The notes beneath the pieces are model-generated. The model was not told the origin of the DNA. It saw only the letters and a list, made by a program, of their open reading frames with translations, and did not search any database. This document shows, piece after piece, positions 32,301 to 42,899 of a DNA stretch of 64,000 nt. This DNA is from Persicaria tinctoria. Its lineage: Eukaryota > Streptophyta > Magnoliopsida > Caryophyllales > Polygonaceae. The position numbers were made by a program, and so were the translations under genes. Each line of letters begins with the position of its first letter. The first letter of the stretch is position 1. Where the stretch lies: contig JBANSL010000005.1 of the NCBI GenBank assembly GCA_037127255.1, positions 7,192,001 through 7,256,000 of the forward strand. Direction: 5' to 3'.

Positions 32301-33735
32301 TTGTATTGATCAGAGAGAGAAATTTTATGAATTTCCTTTTCATATACAACTCTTCAGGAGATGATTGTCGTTACTACAGGAACGATTTATGATTATGTTT
32401 CCATCCACTTCAGGGGATGCCTTTATATATTTCAAGAGATAATGATAAATAAATAAATAAATAGTTGATATAATTGATAAAACTATAAAAACATAAATAA
32501 ATAAAATCAAATTGGCATATTGTCAACTTCTGGTGACAAGAAAATGAACATCTGCAAGCAAATACATGTAAGTCTACTTCTGGAGACTGGTGGATAAACC
32601 ATAATTTGCTTGTTTAGCTATAAAAATCATCGGTCCAGGGACGATTATGAATTTTAAAATTTTATCTATTACGGGAGATAAATTTTTATCATGATAGATA
32701 AGCTAAAATATTTTATCTTCTTCAGGAGATAAATAAGAATTTCATCTTCTTCAGGAGATGTGATACATAAATTGTGTTTACTTTATCTACTTCAGGAGAT
32801 AAGCTATCACCTTTGGGATGATATGCAAATTTATCAATTTATATCTACTTCGGGAGATAATGTTTGTCTACTTATGGAGACAAAAAAAAAATACAAATTG
32901 AAATGAATAATAAAACTGAAAATTAAAAAAAATTCATCACTACGGTGATTTTCAATCGTTCACATCTACTTCATGAGATGGTCCGTTCATCTACTTCGGG
33001 AGATGAAAGATTAAACAAATATAATTTAAATAAATTAAATTAAATAACATACATATAAAATAAATAAACATAAATAATAAATATAATTTCATCATCTCTG
33101 CGGGGATGAGATTTATCGGCTTAATCATCTCTGCGGGGATGAGATTTATCGTTCATCACTACAGGGATGAGATTGGTAAACTCCATCTACTTCTTGAGAT
33201 GAGATGAGTCTATATTCATCTACTTCAGGAGATAAGATGATTCGCCCTTGGGGGAGATAGGGTTTTATCGGTTGTTCATCACTTCGGGGACAAGATTTAA
33301 TTTATCGGTTCATCGCTTCGGGGATGAGATTAATCTGGTCATTGCTTTTATCATATCATCACTACGGGGATGAAATTTAATGGATATAAAGTAATCCTCG
33401 GATATAAAGTAATCTATGTATACACATCCTCTTCGGGATTCAATTGATTCAACCACTTCAGGGATTGAAATTACTTATTCGATTGATTTCAACCCCCCAC
33501 TTCGGGGATTGAAATTTGTTCGATTAATTCAAACACTTCGGGGATTGAAATTTGTTCGATTAATTCAACCACTTCGGGGATTATATTTATCGATTCACCG
33601 CTTCGGGGATGATATTTATCAATTCACCGCTTCGGGGATGATATGGGTTTATATTCATCGCTTCGGGGATGAGATGGGTTTATATTTATCTACTCTGGTG
33701 TGTCCGCTCATCTACTTCGGGAGATGTAAATTAAA
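29370..33735. repeat. Array of short hairpins with a CTTCNGG core
   Basis: At least 40 modules of the form stem-C-TTCNG-G-stem' occur at irregular spacing. Examples are GTTACTTCAGGTAAC (31048), TGAACTTCTGGTTCA (30185), CTAACTTCTGGTTAG (30899), CATACTTCAGGTATG (31259), TCCACTTCAGGTGGA (31878) and CATCTACTTCGGGAGATG (32995). The 4-6-base stems differ between modules yet stay complementary, while the core is constant. Between modules the DNA is AT-rich. Short open frames do cross the region, but no recognisable protein is encoded except a possible degraded copia stretch at 29786-30058 (minus; GFKWVFIQNKI). Confidence 0.8.
29786..30058 (-). pseudogene. Possible degraded copia pol stretch
   Basis: The minus strand reads 90 residues ending TSIGFKWVFIQNKI. 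This recalls the GxKWVFxxK segment at the start of copia reverse transcriptases. The rest (PEVLEITRLL, DSPEVERAYENM) is not recognisable, and the frame spans several CTTCNGG modules, which supply its PEV triplets. Confidence 0.3.
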
Positions 33736-34089
33736 CAAATAGAACTTTAAATAAATAATATTATAAGCAAATCTCTTACTCCATATTTATAATATATTAA
33801 ATTAATTATAATTTTTTTTCAGAAAAAAACATGGATCAACATATACACATGCATATTCGAAATCATAAGCAAGTACGGAAAGATATATATGTATTATGTA
33901 TCATGTATGTATGGAAAGGCATGTATGCAACCATTATATAAACCTACTGTAGGCCCAAAATTATATAAAGAAAAACTTGTATGTATGGTTAATTCCCTCT
34001 TATAGTAGTATGCAATCATGTCAAAATATATGTAAATCATATGTGCAAACTGCAAAGGCATGTATGCAACCGTATACAAGCAGTCGCGC

Positions 34090-35653
34090 CAATCACCATA
34101 TCTCCGGCAGCCTCCGTTCGGCCCTCTTGATCCGAGTCTCCGCCCTGTCCCTGAAACCCTCTTCTCTCTGGAGGTTACAACCACCACTTCGGTGGCATCT
34201 AAATCCTCTTCGGAGGCATCTAAATCCTCTTCGGAGGCCCTGAATCCTCTCCGGAGGCACTGAATCAGCCTTGTCGGGCCGTGGTCGGTGGATTCTCTCA
34301 ATCTTGCTCCGATCGGTGTTCCGCGGGTTGCTGGTCCCTTGTTGCCCTCGGTCCGTCGATCTGGGTGGTGTTTGGCCGGCCCCTTTGGTTCCGCGGGGTC
34401 CCAATCCCCACGCCCTCCTCTCCCCCATCCTCGGTGTCCATGGTTTCTCCGACCTGGTGCCGGTGGATCTGCCCCTTTCGGCGCCGCCCATTGTGGCGTT
34501 GTATCTATTCGGCCGGGTCCCGTCGTCCTCTTTCCCCCGCCTTCACAGACTATTGATCTCCCCCTTCCCGGTGTCCATTCGGCCGGGGTGTAGTGGTGTT
34601 GGAACCTCCGATTTCTCCCAACTGGTTTCATCTGGTTCCCATTCCCCTCGCCCGCGGCGGTACTGGCCTCTCTGACGCCGCCTCTGGTGTGGCGGTACTC
34701 TTCGTGGGTGCGGCGGTCTGCCCTGGGTGTGGTGGTACTTGCTTCTCCGACGCCATGGCCACTGGTGTCTCTGTCGGATCGCTCTTCCAATGCTGGTTAT
34801 CGGGAGGCGCCCTCCTGGCGGGTCTGGCCGCGGTGGGTCGCCGGAGTATTCTCTCCCCGTTCCCACCGTCACTGCCGTCCCCCGTCCGTGGACGGTTGTG
34901 CTTCTGGTTTACCCTTCCTTTGCCGGCGGCGGTTGGGCTTTGTTGGACTAGGGTTGCGTCTGGCAATTGGTGTATCAGTCGGGTTGTGCTTTGGGCCCAA
35001 GGTTATGCCTTGGGCCCGAGGCAGCCCGATTCGATGGTTAAAAATTTAAAATAATAATATATATAAATAAATAAAGTAAATAATAAAAGGACTTGTGTAA
35101 ATTATTTCCGGATTTTCTTGCGCTCTTCGTCCCTATGCGGTCGTTTCTTCACTTTCTCGGGTTGGTTGGAGTGCTGTCTGCTGGATTCGTGGTTAGTTTC
35201 GGTTGAGGAGCAGTTCTGCGGCCCTGGTTGATCGAAGTGATCGTGTTGGTGGTGTTCGTGGTCTCCGAAGATCCTTCATCTAGGTGGAGGGAACGTCGTG
35301 TGATCCACACTTCCCCAGGAGTCGTCTTTGCCCTACGTGGATTGCTGCTTTCCGTCTTTCCGGCGGCGAGACATCGTGTCAGCTTCGCTGTCCCATGCGC
35401 TCGCTATCCACTTTTCCTAGGCGGGTCTCCTTCTTCTTGCTATTGTGTCCGCTGGTGTGCTTAGGGTCTGGGGTTTTCCGGGTCTAGTTTATGTAGTTCT
35501 TTTGTTGTATTAGGTGTTTATTTTCTGTTTCCATGTTGTATTTTCCTTGACTTTGCTGTATGTTTAGACGGCTTGCCGTCTGCCGACTTTGTCGACCTCT
35601 CGAGGTCCGGGCCTGTCCGGCCTCGAATTATTTCCTAATCAAAAAAAAAAAAA
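34090..35653 (+). mobile_element. GC-rich poly(A) retroposon with 18-bp TSD
   Basis: GTATACAAGCAGTCGCGC stands at 34072-34089 and again at 35654-35671, directly after a 13-base A run. This is the hallmark of target-primed reverse transcription. The ~1.56-kb body is far richer in G+C than its surroundings. It begins with tandem CCTCTTCGGAGG modules (34195-34255) and has several overlapping open frames on both strands, but no reverse transcriptase motif. It is best described as a non-autonomous, LINE-mobilised element or a retrocopy of an unidentified transcript. Confidence 0.85.
34195..34262 (+). repeat. Tandem CCTC-TTCG-GAGG hairpins
   Basis: Three consecutive ~21-bp units contain CCTCTTCGGAGG, CCTCTTCGGAGG and CCTCTCCGGAGG, preceded by CCACCACTTCGGTGG. 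These are stem-loops with a TTCG-like loop, similar in style to the surrounding array although inside a separate insertion. Confidence 0.8.
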
Positions 35654-35671
35654 GTATACAAGCAGTCGCGC

Positions 35672-36157
35672 ACAGCAAACCGCTTCGGCGAGTACCTGAA
35701 AACTCGCCTGCGGCGCTTACCATTGCGTCGAGCACACACTGTAGTGCTTGACTGTCTCGGCGAAGATGAGTCCGCCGTTAGGGACCTTGGGTGACGATCG
35801 CCGCAAACCCCCGACGCGGACTTCTCGATCGGGAGGAGGAGGGGCGCGATCGACGCCGATGATGAATGCTATCCCAACCCGGTTGCCGCCGATCGCCCAG
35901 TGCTCGTGGTCACTGGTCGTACCCATCGCGCTCATGAAGGGTTTGATCGAAGAGACTTGAAGTGGGGTTGAGGATTTGACTGGTGAAGGCGGTGAGCCAA
36001 ACGGTGGCGGCGGCAAAGATGGTACAGATCGATGATGACTGCCAAGGGAGGGAGATCTTGGAAAAAAAAAAAGGTTTGATGGATGGATGACGGCAGATAG
36101 GAGAAAATAAAAAAAATTAGGGTTTTTAAGCTTTTAGAAACTATCGTACTGATAACG
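35672..36157 (-). pseudogene. 5' internal region of the LARD-like element
   Basis: On the minus strand, downstream of the 5' LTR, an open frame from 36016 (MPPPPFGSPPSP...) to about 35717 sits where a copia gag would begin. It has no capsid or zinc-knuckle signature and appears to be a leader or gag remnant. Confidence 0.35.
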
Positions 36158-36307
36158 TATGATAAACCGTAAGAATAGAGAACAGGTGCAGAGAAGAGAG
36201 GAGAAACTGATGTCTTATTGGGGTTCCAAGGGACCCTTTATATAGGACTTTACACGAGAACTAGGGTTTCTAGTGTTTATCCATCACAATATAATAATAT
36301 TATAACA
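36158..36307 (-). repeat. 5' LTR of the LARD-like element
   Basis: 150 bp, partner of 28850-28999. TATATAAAGGG on the minus strand is the likely TATA box of the element promoter. Confidence 0.92.
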
Positions 36308-36477
36308 TATCCCTAATTATTACTTTATTTTTTAACTTTATTGAAAACTACAATAAACAAATCTTTAATCATTATAAGAGTAATTTTAAAAAGTGAACAT
36401 CAAAATATTTAAAATGATATGTTTTTCTTAACAAGATTTTACGTCTAAAATGACATTTTTTTTAAACGAAGGGAGTA

Positions 36478-36685
36478 GTTGTTTTAATTTTTAATATGCT
36501 TTTTAAGAATCTATAAAACTCTTTTTAAAAAACGCAATGAAAGGGCAGATCATCCACCCATATGTTTTGAATTTTTTTTAAACAAAAAAAAAACATATGG
36601 ACTGTACTTCTATTGTTTTTATTAAAAAAAAAAAAGTTTTAAAGCTAGTGTTTAAATTAGATAATGAATGGATCTTGAATGTTTA
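36478..36685. repeat. Right part of the segment duplicated at 62.0-62.2 kb
   Basis: CAGATCATCCACCCATATG, ACATATGGACTGTACTTC and TTAGATAATGAATGG match 62110-62235 (CGGATCATCCACCCATATG and so on) in the same order. Confidence 0.8.
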
Positions 36686-37126
36686 CCATGAACGGATCTT
36701 GGGTCCCTGTCCCAAAATATGACAAGTTCCTAATGCAAAGTGTCAAAGTCGCATACACCATATTTTATTCAAATCAATACAGCTTGAACGAGAATGTCGC
36801 TCTCCAAGGAAAACGACACATTTCGGCTTTGTACTTAATGCGTGGCTGCACGACGATCAATCATTTCAGCTCATCATTTCACACGTACTTAATACTTTTC
36901 AGCACGTACTTAATAATTCATCGATTTCAAAATAGATGGGCTTTTACTTTTCAGCACGTTTTTTAAAAAGCAGAATACTCTATAAAATATTATATTTGTA
37001 TTTAATTTTTATACATAATTTAATACTTATTAGTAATAAGTATTAAATTATGTAAAGAAACTAATTAAAAATATAATATTTTATAAAGTTTTTCAATCAT
37101 AGATACATATTTGATGGATGTTGCAG

Positions 37127-38060
37127 GATGGAGTTATTCTTGTTGAGTTCAATGTTATCACCTTCATCGCTGAATCAAGAAATCACCGAATGGCGTTTGA
37201 GAGTCAATGACAATTCGAAGTACACCGAAGATTCAAATTCGGCGGAGTTTACATTACCGGAGGCGTCGTAAATCGACCGGCAAGATCCCTATAAAGCCCA
37301 TTGAAGATGCTTGTCACAAAGCAATGGGCATTCCAGGACAGATGAGAGCCACTATGCGAGAGTTCGCAGAAGGGCTGCGACAGTGGCAAGAGGAAAGTGA
37401 AGGCGCTTCGTTCGAAGAAACAGATCGAGAAATCAAATCATCGCTGAAGATCACAAGTCAACAAAGTGATAATTCAGAGGTCGATTCAGATGAAGGTGGC
37501 GAATGGCCTTCCTCAAATGGTGAGTTCTCGAATTATTCTTTGATTTTGAGCCCACTTGATAGCAAGTATTTGAATTGGGAAATAGAGCTCGAGAATAGGG
37601 GTATTGTTCTTCAATTTCCTGAAAATTTTGTGTCTAAGGATGCCCATGAGGTGTTTGTGAAAATGACTAGGCAGATTGTGGTTCTAGTGACTAGGCCCAT
37701 GGATACACCTCTGTTCATGAAGAAAATACCATTTTCGATCCGGGAATTGCTAGTTTTGTTATTGGAACGGATGTGCCGAATTGCTTGCTAAACATTGGTG
37801 CTCAAAGGTTTAAGTTGAATGATAAATCTGGGTACCATTGTGGGTCTGAAATGAACGATTCGATCTCATTAACTTATGAGAGGGGAAAGAAGCTCCTAAT
37901 GTTCAAGTTTAAGGAGGTGCAAATTGATCTCTGGGCTATGACATTTGTTTTTGATCCTGGTGGGTTCTGGCTATTGTTAGTGGGAAGGAATGCAATAAGT
38001 TGTTGTCAAAGGTTGTATTATGGAAATAATATAGGCCGTAATAGAGGGAATTAGTTGTTG
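37127..38060 (+). pseudogene. Unrecognised coding-like region with frameshift
   Basis: An open frame at 37207-37791 gives an acidic middle (EESEGASFEETDREIKSS, DSDEGGEWPSS) and then IELENRGIVLQFPENFVS. A second frame from 37773 to 38054 continues with RFKLNDKSGYHCGSE. The composition is balanced and gene-like across the junction, suggesting one ancestral gene with a frameshift near 37770 or an unseen intron. I do not recognise the family. The start is uncertain because upstream sequence in another frame (MELFLLSSML from 37128) is also coding-like. Confidence 0.4.
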
Positions 38061-38467
38061 TCGCATATGGATTTTCATTTTCACTTTGCATCACCAGTAA
38101 TAGAGGGAAGAAATGCTAAGGGTTGTGCTGAAAATTGATGATGTCTTGAACGGGTTGTTGACTTGTTGTACATAGGACATGGGGCACTCCAGGAAACATG
38201 GATGAGATGGGCTACTTGCCAATTGCAGGATGAGTGCGGTCTACATTGTGTCTGATTTTTTGCTACTCTGAAATTGAACTAAGAAGGGAAAAAAATGTTG
38301 TGCTATCATAATTAGCACTTGCTGCTAGTCATGGGAATTGGTCTGAGAGAAGTTGTCCAATTGAGGAAGCTTAGAGCATCCGCATCCATGTAATCCAATT
38401 CGGTTTCTTAACTCTCATTTTTATTTTTCTCTCCTTAAAAACCCAACATAATTTTTTACCCACATCC

Positions 38468-38600
38468 CTACAACTAGACATGGCCACAGGTCATGGGTTG
38501 GGCGGGCCGACCCGTGACCTGCCGGGTCAGGGTCCAAGGGTCGAAGGATTGGCTCGGGTTGAGGGTCAGGGTTAGGGTCGAGGGAAATATAACCCGTGAC
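38468..38600. repeat. hAT-like terminus with GGGTCA subterminal repeats
   Basis: TAGACATGGCCACAGG begins a stretch rich in GGGTC/GACCC words, the subterminal style of hAT elements, and precedes a BED-finger exon. The opposite terminus was not found. Confidence 0.4.
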
Positions 38601-38826
38601 CCGGCGGGTCACACGGGTTGTCACATTTAAAAAAGTAGCTGTTTGGGTGGGTCCCACATGAACGTTTATTTTTTAAAAAAAAAACTAACCGTTGCTCGGG
38701 TTGAACGTAGGCTCGAGCCTATAAATAGGCATCCCCTCTTCCCTAATTCATTTTACTTACACATCCCATCCCATCAATCAAATCACTTACATTTCATTCA
38801 TTCTCGTCGTTCCGTCAGTTGTCGTA

Positions 38827-39042
38827 ATGGCCGGCGGTAAAAGCGAATTCTCGAGCTCATCCTCGTTGTTCAATCATTTCAACAAGGTCGTCCAAGCCCC
38901 GGTGAAGATTGAAGCGGAGTGTCATTATTGTGGTCATAAGTACAAGATAACGAACAACTTGGGTTATGGCAACTTGAAGAATCATCTAGTCAAGAAGCAT
39001 CCCGAAAAAGTCGACGAAGAATCGGGATCGTCGGGTAATTAG
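38827..39042 (+). pseudogene. hAT transposase 5' fragment (BED zinc finger)
   Basis: The 71-residue frame holds a BED-type finger, CHYCGHKYKI ... NLKNHLVKKHP (C-x2-C ... H-x4-H), which is the DNA-binding module of hAT transposases. It ends right after the finger (ESGSSGN, stop), with no catalytic domain. A TATA box (CTATAAATAGGC, about 38719) precedes it by about 110 bp. It is a truncated transposase or a finger-only derivative. Confidence 0.75.
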
Positions 39043-39849
39043 TATTTTAGTCTTGTGTTGTGTGAAGTTCATGATGTTATGCAAATATGAACCTATGAAC
39101 AATGAAGTACTAAATAAAGTAGGAACTAGGAAGTAAGTGTTTTATGTAGTAATGTCATGCATGAAGCGTAGAGCGCGATATCGACCGAGGCAATGAATCC
39201 GGTACGAGTTTGTAATCGTTGTTCGGTTTGTAATAAATTGTGTTTTATGTGTGTACTATTTGTTTTTTTAACTAATCCAACATATAAATTAATAAACCTA
39301 AATAAATATTTTTGACAATCAAACAAATAAATAACCTCACTATTTACTTATTTACATATGAAAATAAATTTTTGATTATAAAAAACATAACAAAACAACC
39401 TATTATAAATTTACAAAGTGGAAAAGTGGGAAAAAAAAATTTAAACCCCGTGTCTTGAGCTTGGAAGGGAGCCAACGGTAGGCTAGGGGAAAAAAAAAGG
39501 TATGCAACGGCTAGATTTTTGAAATTGCAACGGCCGACTCGTCGGGTGGACTGTTGAACCCGACCGATTTTAGCTCCAAAACCCACCCTTTGTGCCTTAT
39601 AAATACTATGCATTCCCTCCCATTTTCATCACACCATCTCATCACATCTCCTACTCTCTAATCGCTCGAGAATCGAGGAAGTCGGTGGTTCACGAGTCAA
39701 AAATTTTCGAGAATTCAGCGCTTTGCATTACCAAATCCTACTTCTATCATCTCTTTCTTTTCTTAATTATTACGCCATTTGTTTTAATTACATATTCATA
39801 TTATTTTAACAAATATCTAATCCACTTTTATTGAAAAAGTTTTCCCAAG

Positions 39850-41340
39850 GTCGAATGAGTGTTAGCGGAGCCCCGTCTTCAAGCAAGGGGAGCGGCTCAG
39901 GATCAGGTCACCAACCGGAGCCTAGCCTTCGACGTAGCGCCTCCATTTCCGGAGCTGGAGCCAGTGGATCCCGACGTCGTCGGGATCAGGCGCTACTCAA
40001 TAGCACCCAGGAATTGAGGAGGGAGTTGCCGCTCTGGGAACTCCTTCCATGCCCTCCACCATCCCGACTCAGGAGTCCGGGTTGGAGGCCGATCCCGACG
40101 CCACTCCAGACGCCGCCGATGACAACCGGTCGCTTGTAAGGCCACCACAATGAAATACTGATTCAAGAAGGGCCCGCCTGCTCCGGGATGGGGCGAATAC
40201 TATTTCTCCGTCAAGTGCAACTTTTGCCCGAAGGTCTACAAACACAAGAAGGGGAACGGATATGTCAACTACGAACGCCCTATCGAATCGAAGCATCCGG
40301 AGAAACTCAGCTTGGCCAAAGGTCAAACTCAACTTTCCGGGTACGCAACTACTTCCTCTCAACCCCCTGGTTTATGGAGTTATGATTATGCTAGTGGTAG
40401 TGAAAACTTTGCTGAAATGATAGCGGCCGAAGGCCTAGCTTATAACTTTGCACAACGTTTAAGTTTCAATGAATTTATTACGGAAAATGTTCAGCCCGCT
40501 TGGCAACCTATAAGTCGAAACACAGTTAAGAGGAAAATGATAAAAATGTATAACACCCGCAAAGCTGAATTAGTTGAATATTTTCAAAAACATAGCGATT
40601 TACATGTTTTAATTTGTAGTGATATTTGGACCGACCACTGGCAACACCACCCATATATGGGTGTCACTTGTCATTGGGTGGATGAACGGTTTATTTTACA
40701 CAAGCGAGTTTTGGCTTTTCGAGTTTTTGACGAGGCCTACACGGGTCGTAACATAGTTGCGGTTCTTTTAAGAGTTTTACAATAGTATAGATTGATTCAA
40801 AGAGTTTTTTCAATCGGTTTTGACAATGCATCCGCCAACACCGCCTCTATCCCAAAGTTAACACAATATTGTCAACCCGGGATAGGGGGGAGATTTTTCC
40901 ACATACGTTGCGCACCTCATATTTTAAACTTATGTGTTCAAGAAGGTTTAACGTATTTACAACAGATAACCGAACCTATTCGATATGTTTTACGGGCACT
41001 TTGGCGAAGCAAATAGCTTCGCCATCAATGGCACCAATTTTGCTGCTCTAACAACATCCGCCCGAAGAACTTCCCCCGAGATGTTAGCACTCGGTGGAAC
41101 TCGAGATACAAAATGATTTTTGATTCTTATCAATATACAGAACTTCTTTCCGCTTTTGCCACTCAAAACATCGAAGGTTCAAACGTTTTTGGGGATGTGT
41201 GAGTGGTTGCTCGAGATATAATTGAGGTTTTCAAGGTTTTCTATGATGCAACCGAAACTTTTAGTCATGCTTACATTCCTACATCTAGTGTTTTCTGTTT
41301 TGTCGCTATGAACATTGCCATAACACTCATTCTTCTATTA
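39850..41340 (+). pseudogene. hAT (Ac-like) transposase pseudogene
   Basis: In order: a Ser/Gly/Arg-rich N-terminus, a BED finger (FSVKCNFCPKVYKHK ... SKHPEK, about 40200-40310), then the hAT core from 40312 (ICSDIWTDHW, GVTCHWVDERFILHKRVLAF, GFDNASANTASIP, RCAPHILNLCVQEGL). Stops or frame breaks near 40140, at 40783 (after LLRVLQ), at 41014 and near 41200, and the absence of the C-terminal dimerisation region, show it is dead. A TATA-like TATAAATACT lies at about 39598. It resembles RICESLEEPER-type transposases. It could once have mobilised the hAT MITEs in this window, but that is only a possibility. Confidence 0.87.
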
Positions 41341-41584
41341 TTTTATTGTTAGGTTTCTCATTTTTGTTCTTTAAACACCCCAATGTGGGTGATCATGGCT
41401 TAACAACTTGAAAGTTGCATAGAAAGGGTACACATCATGTGAAGTAGCATCATCACTACATCAGATTTTATGTTTGTACTGTCATGCATTTTCATTCATT
41501 TTCATTGTGGTGGAAGTTTTGTCATATATGTATTGTAATAGCTTTAGTTTTTTGTAGGGCTATATTTTTTTTTTTTTTTTTACT

Positions 41585-41870
41585 TTACTTAAGAAAAGTT
41601 TTGAGGACAAAGCTTTTGTCGAGGGAAAGGTAATGTTAGATATGGGTATTAGACTAGTAGTATAAATAACCATTGGGACTTGTAATTAGAATTATGGAAG
41701 TAATGAATAATCAAACACTCTCTCGTCTATCTCTCTCCTGACATCTCTTCCTCTAAGCTCTAAACTTTATACTCTCAACTCAAGTCTCATCCCCTTTCCT
41801 CATCCTTTTCCCAAATTCAACCTCAATTGCCCTAGGGCATGACACACACAAGGTTCTATACACCGATTTT
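41585..41870 (+). repeat. Probable LTR-retrotransposon 3' end and LTR fragment
   Basis: TTTTGAGGACAAAGCTTTTG followed by GAGGGAAAGGTAA and TGTTAGATATGG is the usual junction of gypsy-type internal sequence, polypurine tract and LTR start (41634). GTATAAATAACC at about 41660 would be the LTR TATA box. No coding region or second LTR was found. The outer end is uncertain. Confidence 0.5.
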
Positions 41871-42840
41871 TTAATTATATATAAGATTTATCACAAAAAA
41901 AAATACATTTTAAAATATATAAATATTTAAATGATCATTTACTTTATAAAATGATCACCTATTTTTTAATGATTAATGTAATTCAAGAATGAAGAACAGA
42001 AAGAGTTGCTTTTTTTCTTGGGAATGAAAATTGAAATTTAACATAGCTATAGGACTACTGACTACAGTAGCAATTTGGAATTTTTTTACGATATGGACTA
42101 TGGAGTATTATTATACCAATCATATAGGACTACTGACTACAGTAGCAATGTGGAATTTTTTTTCCTCAAGTCAGAATACAGTACTTCGGAGATAAATTTC
42201 TAATTACAGAAAATATTGTTTTTTGAAAAAAATAAAGTAGTAATTTTATATTTTTTTAATACTTTTTACATAAAAGGGGTTAAAGATGGTTCTTTAAAAA
42301 TTAAAAGATAATCAAATGGGTAATTTAGAGATGATTTTGTGAAAAGTCTAACTGACCCTTTTTTTGTCATTATTATTTTCTTTTAGAAGGGAAAGTTGTT
42401 TGATTGTCAGGACACAAGAATGATCTGAGAAGGAATAATCAGGAAGTTAAAAATTAGTTGCTATTATGGTGGATTATCACGATCAACATGAATCAAGAGA
42501 TCGATGAGGAGTGATGAGAGGACAAATCGGCATGACTCCACAAAACATATAGCATCCTCTTAATACTCCATATGTAGTGGCACTACTTAATTTAAAGAAA
42601 TTGGGGACAGAGTGAAGTAGCTACTAATGGGCTTTAGATGGAGTTGGCTTTAGCTTCCAAATTTATTTTTTCATACAGTATTTACTAACTAGTTATGGCA
42701 AGGAACATCAATCATAGTAAGTGGGAGACAACAAAGATACTATACAGCCAACATCGTCCATCAAACCAGAAACAAAGGGAACTTGATAATTACCTGAACA
42801 GCCAACATTATCATTCTCCGCAGCTATATTTCTCCGTCAT
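41871..42840. other. AT-rich intergenic stretch, no gene seen
   Basis: A ~30-bp phrase (CATATAGGACTACTGACTAC) occurs twice, at about 42045 and 42122. No other signal was recognised. Confidence 0.5.
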
Positions 42841-42899
42841 TCTCTCTCCAATCTAGTAGCTGGATCTGTCAAGGCAATAAGATTTCGTTAGCTTGTGGA

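Larger units (their letters stand above)
28850..36307 (-). mobile_element. Coding-poor copia-type LTR element (LARD-like), 7.46 kb
   Basis: Direct repeats of 150 bp (28850-28999 and 36158-36307) differ at two positions. The target-site duplication TATCC is exact (28845-28849 and 36308-36312). On the minus strand the LTR starts TGTTATAATATT and holds TATATAAAGGG. AAGGGGGAGTG just inside the left LTR is the polypurine tract, and the block containing TTTTGTCCCATTGGGTTTTC is typical of the 3' internal end of some plant copia elements. The sequence after the right LTR (CGTTATCAGTACGA) is a plausible non-TGGTATC primer-binding site. No intact gag or pol is present. The interior is mostly the CTTCNGG hairpin array plus a nested retroposon. 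Confidence 0.88.
28771..36475. mobile_element. Stowaway MITE split by a retrotransposon
   Basis: CTTCCTTCATTAATTATAAA at 28771 and its inverted partner ending AAACGAAGGGAG at 36475 carry TA dinucleotides outside (28769-28770 and 36476-36477). Removing the 150-bp-LTR element and one TATCC leaves about 242 bp, the same size as the other Stowaway copies in the window (235-249 bp). Confidence 0.8.

Noticed and set aside
29370..33735. A CRISPR array
   Set aside because: Repeats are short, irregularly spaced, with variable stems and no unique spacers of constant length, and the DNA is plant nuclear.
33894..34872. Arg/Gly/Pro-rich minus-strand open frame of 298 codons
   Set aside because: It overlaps equally long frames on the other strand inside the GC-rich retroposon; composition alone explains it.
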